Shown one piece after another: positions 58,073 through 64,000 of a DNA stretch of 64,000 nt. This DNA is from Rhizophagus clarus (taxonomy: Eukaryota; Glomeromycota; Glomeromycetes; Glomerales; Glomeraceae). A model generated the notes under the pieces. It was given only the letters and a program-made list of their open reading frames with translations. It was not told the origin of the DNA and searched no databases. The position numbers and the translations under genes were made by a program. The DNA lies in the NCBI GenBank assembly GCA_015698045.1, contig BLAL01000049.1, positions 248,001 to 312,000 of the forward strand, in the 5' to 3' direction. Position 1 is the stretch's first letter, and the number at the start of each line of letters is the position of its first letter.

Positions 58073-61046
58073 TAATAATTTTCCTTAAATTAAATAGTTA
58101 TGATTTACAATTACAATTATATTATAAATTCAAACTTTATTTTTTTAATAGAAAGACAATTGATAATTTTTTTTATGTATGTACTATAACCATAATTATT
58201 TGAAAAAAAAGTCTTTATAATACAATACCAAAAAGATACGTAATTTATTTTAATTATAGTCATGTGATTATCATGTGAAATGTACATTATGTACGTAAAA
58301 AGTTGATTGTTACACACTATAAATTTGTTAAATTTTAGCCAAAAGTTCTTGTATTTTTACGGCACATTTTTCATTTTATGATGTCGCTCCTTACTCTCTT
58401 TTATTCTTCCAACTTTTTTTCCAAAAAAAAAAAAAAAAAAAAAAACTTTTTTAAGTAAAAAAAGTAGAGATAAGAATCTAAAACAAACTTTTCTGAGGTA
58501 AACCATTAAAGTAAATTTCGACATTATTTATCCTTTATTAATCAATTTTACACGTTTTTTTTTTTTAAAAAAAAAAAAAAAATAATCTAATTTCACACTC
58601 AAATATTTACAATTTTTTTTGATCAATAACTATAAGCGTCTTTCTAGGCACATTACACTGTCCAAACATCTGATATTAAGTTAACACTAAAACTGATCGG
58701 AAAGAAACGGGAATATATAGACGCCTTTGTATTTTTGCACGCCATCTTGAGTCCCCTTTTAGTGCAAAACGTGGCGTATAGCTTTTAGTAGGGGGCTAGA
58801 AGGTAGGAGATTTAGTGATAATATGATATTCATTTAAATTCCGTTAAAAGGTTAGTAAGAGTGACAAAGGGGTTTCTGCTTCTAATTGTTGTAAATAAGA
58901 ATTTGTCATTGCAGATAATGAAAACCAATCAATAAATCACACTTACTCGAAACATGTATATAAATACTTACACAACGTTTTATTATACTATAAGAGGAAC
59001 ACCATTTGAATCGGAATATGATTGCCGGGGTACCCCGAGATTATTAGTTTCAATTAAATAGGTAAAATTAAAGATTTTTTGTAACGATTCCTAAATTCTT
59101 TTTCTTTCATTTACTAATATTTTGTAAATAAGAGATAACAAATAATCCACATGACACTGTAACATTGGCTGCAAACAGTTAAATTATATGCAACAAATTA
59201 TAAAAAAATAAATCACAAAAAGGTATGTTCAAATAATGATTTGCTTTTTACCCCGTTGAGTGTTGTTCTGTGTTGCTTTTTGTGTTAACCATTACTCTGT
59301 TCCTTTTTTTTTTTTTTTTTTGAACAAGCAAAAAGAACTCTTTTCAAATAGATTTCAGTTGCTAAGTTCTACCCTTTTCCTTATTAATGTTTATAACTTT
59401 ACAAAGAAACTAATATGTTATTAAAAACAACTTTTATTATTTTATTAACAAAGTAAAGGTTCTTGTCACAAAGAAGATGATGAGAATTCAAGCACGGAGT
59501 TTTTCGTTAAAATTCCGTAACTAACCGCAGTAGTTGAAGAAGTTTTAACTTTCAGTTTGAAAGGAGTTCTCTCAATTCCTGTTTACTGCGCATAAGCAAT
59601 AAAACCTTTTTTTTTTTTATTGTCCTAGTCGGTTTTCACTTTTTGCTAGCTATCACCTTGAAAGGTTAAAAGCCGCCTTTACGACTTCTTTTCACTCAGC
59701 CCGCGTTTTTTTTTTCGCCAAAAGCAATGTATGGAGACCAGACCCGATATATTATCATAATTATAATGAGGGACCCATTCATCAGTAATGAGAAAGATAA
59801 GCAAGTTTTGTACCTATACTTGATCAATTCTGATTTTTTATTTTGTGAGTGAAACGTTATCGAGATTATTGATTTATTCCGTATATATAATATTTAAAAG
59901 CGACAAATGAAAAAAATGAAAAAAAAAAGCCCCAAAAAAAAATTTTTTTTTTTGTTCTTTTTTCGTATTAGGTTTTTTTTTTTTTATTTTTATACATTGA
60001 AAAAAAAGTATTTATTTTAATTTATGTCCATTTTTGTGTAGCGCTTCTTCTAGTCTTTAATTAGTTAGTTGGATTTTATATGTTTCAAGTGTAAAAAATT
60101 CACTCCGAAAATAAAGCAATATAATATAATATACAACATTTTAATATGATTGATTGTCAATCAATACACGGTAAGTATATATACAAAAAAAAAATATTGT
60201 AATATTTATTTATATATTATGATGGTGATGATATACAACAATATGAATCCTTTTTAAAGTACATATATATTTTATTTTATTGCTTGTGTTTCTTTTATTG
60301 CTGTCTTGTTTGTCTACAATTCCGCATGGCTGTGTCTGGTTTGTTGAACCAATAAACCTACTTTTTATGGAATATGATCGCGAGTAGTATACTTAATCCC
60401 GTGAAATTATATATGAAATTATTAATAATGACTCGGCTATTTTCAAAAACTGTATAAATATCCCTCAAACCCCACTTGCTCCCCGAATTTCCGACTAACG
60501 GCCTCGTCCTTTTAAAAAAAAATTTTTTTTCTTAGAAATTAAAATTTTTTTTTTTTTTTTAATCAAAAATCACCAATCATTATCCATTATCCAATCACAT
60601 CAATCCAACTGTTTTTTTTTATTTTTTATTATTTTTTTTTTTCCCCTTGACGATAGAGTAGGTTATCATATAAGTTCTACTAACCATTCAGTCCTGTGAT
60701 CTTTTTTTTTTGGACGAGACTGACGTCACTATTACGTCATCTTAATTACAAATACAGAAAAAAAGCATAAATAGGACAAACCCTTTATAAACAAATCTAT
60801 ATTTTTTTTTTCTTCACCTTTGTCTTAAACTCTTCAGTGAGGATTAGCTCAATTCTCTTTGTTTACTATAACTGATTGCCTCGTTTTTCCCTTTTCATTG
60901 AAATATTTTCTTTTTATTGTAACTTTTTCTTTCTATTGAAAAGAAACGAAAAGAAAAAAAAAGAACGAACGAAACAAAAACAAATAAAGTTTTTTATTCA
61001 ACCTTTTTACCAAAACGAAATTTTTATTTACTTCTGAAATCTCGTC
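58073..61046. other. Long intergenic region upstream of TBP
   Basis: No coding region or RNA gene is recognisable. It includes poly-A/poly-T runs (58,420, 58,560, 59,930, 60,540) and G/C-richer patches near 58,690-58,800 (TTTTGCACGCCATCTTGAGT and CAAAACGTGGCG) and 59,470-59,740. The last 350 bp form the TBP promoter and leader. Confidence 0.6.
60715..60800 (+). promoter_or_regulatory. Paired CRE-type sites in the TBP promoter
   Basis: TGACGTCA at 60,721-60,728 is a perfect ATF/CREB palindrome. ATTACGTCAT at 60,731-60,740 is a second half-conserved site 10 bp on, one helical turn. CATAAATAGG near 60,768 could act as a TATA element. They lie about 310 bp before the TBP start codon. Confidence 0.6.
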
Positions 61047-62416
61047 ATGAACCATCAAGCTATACTTCCCAACGCTCAATACTCAGCGCCTGCTACTTTT
61101 GTTCAAGTACATCATCCTGTTGCCGTACCAACGACTCCAATCGGAAATGGAGCGTTAACGTATCCTGGCTCTAACATGATGGTTGACGAACAAAACAGTA
61201 GTGTCGCTGATCAAACAAACCAGTCACAACCACAAAGCGTTGCTGGAATTGTTCCTACATTGCAGTAAGTATTTTTAACGATGGTTCATGGTTTTTCGGT
61301 GTGAAAACTGAAAGAACTATATTATCTTATTTTCTTTTCTCTCGTTTTTTTCTGGATTTTTTGGTTTGGTTTTTCGTTCTCTTACTTATTCGTAAAAAAA
61401 AAACCGGTAAGATGATAAAGTAGCTTTTTATATTAAAAAAAAAAAAAATAAAATAAAAATGATGTTTTTTGCGACGTAAAAGTGGAAAGAGTTGTAAGAA
61501 CGAAAAAACAAGCCAAAATCCAAAATTCGTCTATATTTATATTGATTTTCTCTATCTTTATATCTTGTGCTCCTTTTGTGAAACATTTTCACGTGATATT
61601 TGTTTTTAGAAACATCGTTGCCACTGTCAACCTTGACTGTAGACTTGACCTCAAAACAATTGCACTTCATGCTAGAAACGCAGAATATAATCCAAAGGTA
61701 CTACCGCATTGCTATGCGTTAGTAGCGTTAGTCAACTGTGGTATATAAATTATATCAAGAATATTTATGCTAAACAATGATACAACCACCCATGTTATTA
61801 GCGTTTCGCTGCTGTTATCATGCGTATCCGTGAACCTAAAACGACGGCCCTGATCTTTGCTTCTGGCAAAATGGTCGTCACCGGTGCTAAATCTGAAGAT
61901 GACTCCAAACTTGCAAGCAGAAAATACGCTCGTATTATTCAGAAACTCGGGTTTGCTGCTAAATTTACCGATTTCAAGATTCAAAACATTGTCGGATCTT
62001 GTGATGTGAAATTCCCTATTCGTTTGGAAGGTTTAGCTTATTCTCATGGTCATTTCAGCAGTGTAAGTATTGCAAAAGAAAGAATTTACACAATTATTAA
62101 TATAATCATAGCACAAGAATTATTTGTTCTTATTTTTTTGGTTTCTCTGTCTCGCTTTAGTATGAACCAGAATTATTCCCAGGTCTTATTTATCGTATGG
62201 TTAAGCCCAAGATTGTACTTTTAATCTTTGTGTCCGGAAAAATTGTATTAACTGGTGCTAAAGTAAGTAGATTAAAATACTTATTGGCATATGTATACGG
62301 CGCTATGAGCCTTAATTTAAATTTCTTATTTCTTTTGCACTTTGTAGGTACGACAGGAAATCTATGAGGCTTTTGATTCCATCTATCCTGTATTGACTGA
62401 ATTTAGAAAGCCTTGA
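61047..62416 (+). CDS. TBP: TATA-binding protein (TBP), five exons
   Basis: Exons: 61047-61264, 61610-61697, 61802-62062, 62161-62262, 62348-62416; 245 aa. A Gln/Pro/Asn-rich N-terminus of about 70 residues ([20 protein letters not shown]) precedes the conserved saddle. Repeat 1: [60 protein letters not shown]. Repeat 2: [60 protein letters not shown]. The DNA-intercalating phenylalanine positions of both stirrups are present. It ends [10 protein letters not shown]. All introns are GT-AG with donors GTAAGT, GTACTA, GTAAGT and GTAAGT. It is the core promoter-recognition factor for all three RNA polymerases. Confidence 0.98.
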
Positions 62417-62916
62417 ACTGATCAATTTTTATAATATTTCTATTATTAAGATTTGTCAGTGATTAAAGAATAATGTGTTGAAATTCTATTAGCTTGACTA
62501 ATAGTGACACATTTGTCTTTTTTTAATCAAATGTGGCTTTTAATTTCCAGGCCTTTTTTTTTTTTGATGTTAAGGGAAAATACAGAGCAATATAACAAGA
62601 AACTGCAATTAATTTGCATAAAATTTAATAATTCCCATTTCTTTTATATATTCTCATCATTGCGGATTTAATTCACTTTTAATGAACATTTGTTTTACAT
62701 TCTCATAAAATTATATTGGGGTCTGTTGTGTAATACACGATGGATTTTTTTTCTTTTCACAAAACTATTTTGATTCATTTTATTACTATATAGGACTTTA
62801 CTATATGGTGGTAGATTGGATTGGTGTAATATATATTCTTCTGAAATAAGCGCATTTGTACAAAAATTTCCCCTTCCCCTTTTAATTTTTTTTTTTTTAT
62901 CTTTGATTATAATTGA

Positions 62917-62957
<41 letters not shown>

Positions 62958-63540
62958 TTGCTTTTAAGAAAAAGAAAGGTATTATTGCAATGATCAAAGG
63001 TTTTTTTTTTATTTTAAAAAAGTATTTTTTTTTATTCCTAATAGTGATGATTTTTTTTTGCTTATATAATTAATTTACGAATGCAATGAAAGAAAACGCA
63101 GAAAAAAAAAAAAAAAAAATTCTTTGCTTTTGAAAAGTATCGTTTTTTTTATTAGATTAAATTTTTTTTTTTTTCATTAAAAAAATTTTTTTTTTTTAAT
63201 CCCCTGAAAGATTTTTTATTAATTAGGGAAATCTTTACAAAATAGAAAAAAAAAAAAAATGATTTTTATATAAATAAAATACAAAAAGAAAAAAAATTTT
63301 AATCGAAAACTACAAATCATTTTTTTTTCATTTTTGAAGTTACTTATTTTGACATAGCGTGTGAAAGTATCCGATAACACATATATTTTATAGGGAAAAG
63401 AATTTTCTATTTAAAAACAAGTCTAGAATTTTTATCAAGCAAATTTTTTTTTCTTTGATTTTTTTTAATCGTAATATTCACGGGTTTGGAACTTAAAAGT
63501 TTTGTACAACTACTTAAAAAGAATTAAACAAGTTTATTAC
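62417..63540. other. TBP 3' region and poly-T-rich intergenic stretch
   Basis: It contains long poly-T runs (62,885-62,955, 63,170, 63,185) and poly-A runs (63,100, 63,250). No gene is supported; the 85-residue Phe-rich frame at 62,816 is a poly-T artefact. Confidence 0.75.
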
Positions 63541-63689
63541 AGATGATTTTTTTTAATATTGTAAAAAGGCCAAATCATAAGTTCATTTATTTTCAACAAA
63601 AAAAAATCTGTACCTTTCGTCAAATTCAAAAATTACATATTGAAAATAAATTTTTAAAAATTGAATACAATTATCTAATTACAAGAAAA

Positions 63690-64000
63690 ATGAGTGAAGT
63701 TAATGAAGGATTACCTTTTAAAACTTTAAGATTTTTACCAAAAAATGGACAAGAGAAAAAGAATTCTGCTATTATAGTCTTGCAAGAATGGTAAATTTCT
63801 TTTCTTTATTGTAATAAAAAATGATAATATAAATATTGTGAAGAGTTAAAATAATGCAATAATGAAGAATTTACATAATTTATAAAATAAATAGGTGGGG
63901 AATCAATGAACAAATCAAAATTCATGCTCAACGTATTGCTGATAATACAAATACTTTGACTGTTGTTCCCGATCTTTACAAAGGGAAACTTGGATTATCT
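63690..64000 (+). CDS. Dienelactone hydrolase family protein, 5' part
   Basis: The preferred start is the ATG at 63,690 (MSEVNEGLPFKTLRFLPKNG). An in-frame ATG at 63,543 would add 49 residues (MIFFNIVKRPNHKFIYFQQK...), a basic segment that could be a mitochondrial presequence, so the start is uncertain. Exon 1 ends at 63,790, the intron is 63,791-63,894, and exon 2 runs off the window. The join gives AIIVLQEWWGINEQIKIHAQ, RIADNTNTLTVVPDLYKGKL. The xVLQEWWGxxxxI and VPDLYxGK motifs are those of the alpha/beta-hydrolase DLH family (carboxymethylenebutenolidase-like). The nucleophile cysteine and the His/Asp partners lie beyond the window. Confidence 0.9.

Noticed and set aside
1-64000. LTR retroelements, Polintons or other capsid-bearing elements
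   Set aside because: No reverse transcriptase, integrase, capsid or polymerase B text and no long direct terminal repeats with TG...CA ends were seen.
1-64000. tRNA or rRNA genes
   Set aside because: No cloverleaf with A and B boxes and no rRNA-like conserved text was found by eye.

Overview
The window is nuclear DNA of an extremely AT-rich, repeat-laden fungus. The host genes have short introns with GTAAG donors, CTAAC/CTAAT branch sites and pyrimidine-AG acceptors. Several decayed protein families (a C2H2 protein family, a large companion protein, an ORF1-only LINE) match families I know to be amplified in arbuscular mycorrhizal fungi, so Glomeromycotina, probably Rhizophagus, is my best guess. 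This is inference; I could run no search. I saw no tRNA, rRNA, CRISPR array, LTR element or virus-derived element.

Layout. Positions 1-11,990 look like one large mobile unit: inverted arms (1-~830 and ~10,840-11,683, the left arm cut by the window edge) enclose a zinc-finger gene and a large family gene split by a 4.1 kb TIR element. Positions 12,000-17,000 hold two related TIR elements and a complete LINE-type insertion with ORF1 only. Positions 17,373-24,401 are a 7 kb CACTA-like element filled with a minisatellite and carrying another TIR element. Positions 24,913-28,405 and 28,517-38,226 are two tandem CACTA-type elements. The second contains an apparently intact hAT transposon (30,195-34,602) and another 1.9 kb element. 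Positions 38,390-50,933 hold a hAT-like element, a possible Helitron, a decayed pogo-like element split by a 423 bp MITE, and a decayed DDE element. Positions 52,911-64,000 are ordinary gene space: a TPX2-like spindle protein (-), a secreted/membrane GH18-like protein with a cytoplasmic SH3 domain (+), TATA-binding protein (+) and the 5' part of a dienelactone hydrolase (+).

The most striking signal is that several elements with different termini carry long tandem arrays of intron-exon units: a short related exon of about 25-60 nt, a GTAAG-type donor, a CTAAC branch motif often inside a small inverted repeat, a T-rich tract and an AG acceptor. I count more than 50 such acceptors. The first exons share one consensus (core TTTGGACGCGTGGAATTTCG) and the last ones another (GAACGCCAGACG...), in the same order in different elements. 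Arrays are usually preceded by CACGTG/ATCACGTGAT boxes and a TATA-like site. The exons do not form an open frame, so these look like transposon-borne, heavily spliced non-coding transcription units. I know of no described system of this form.
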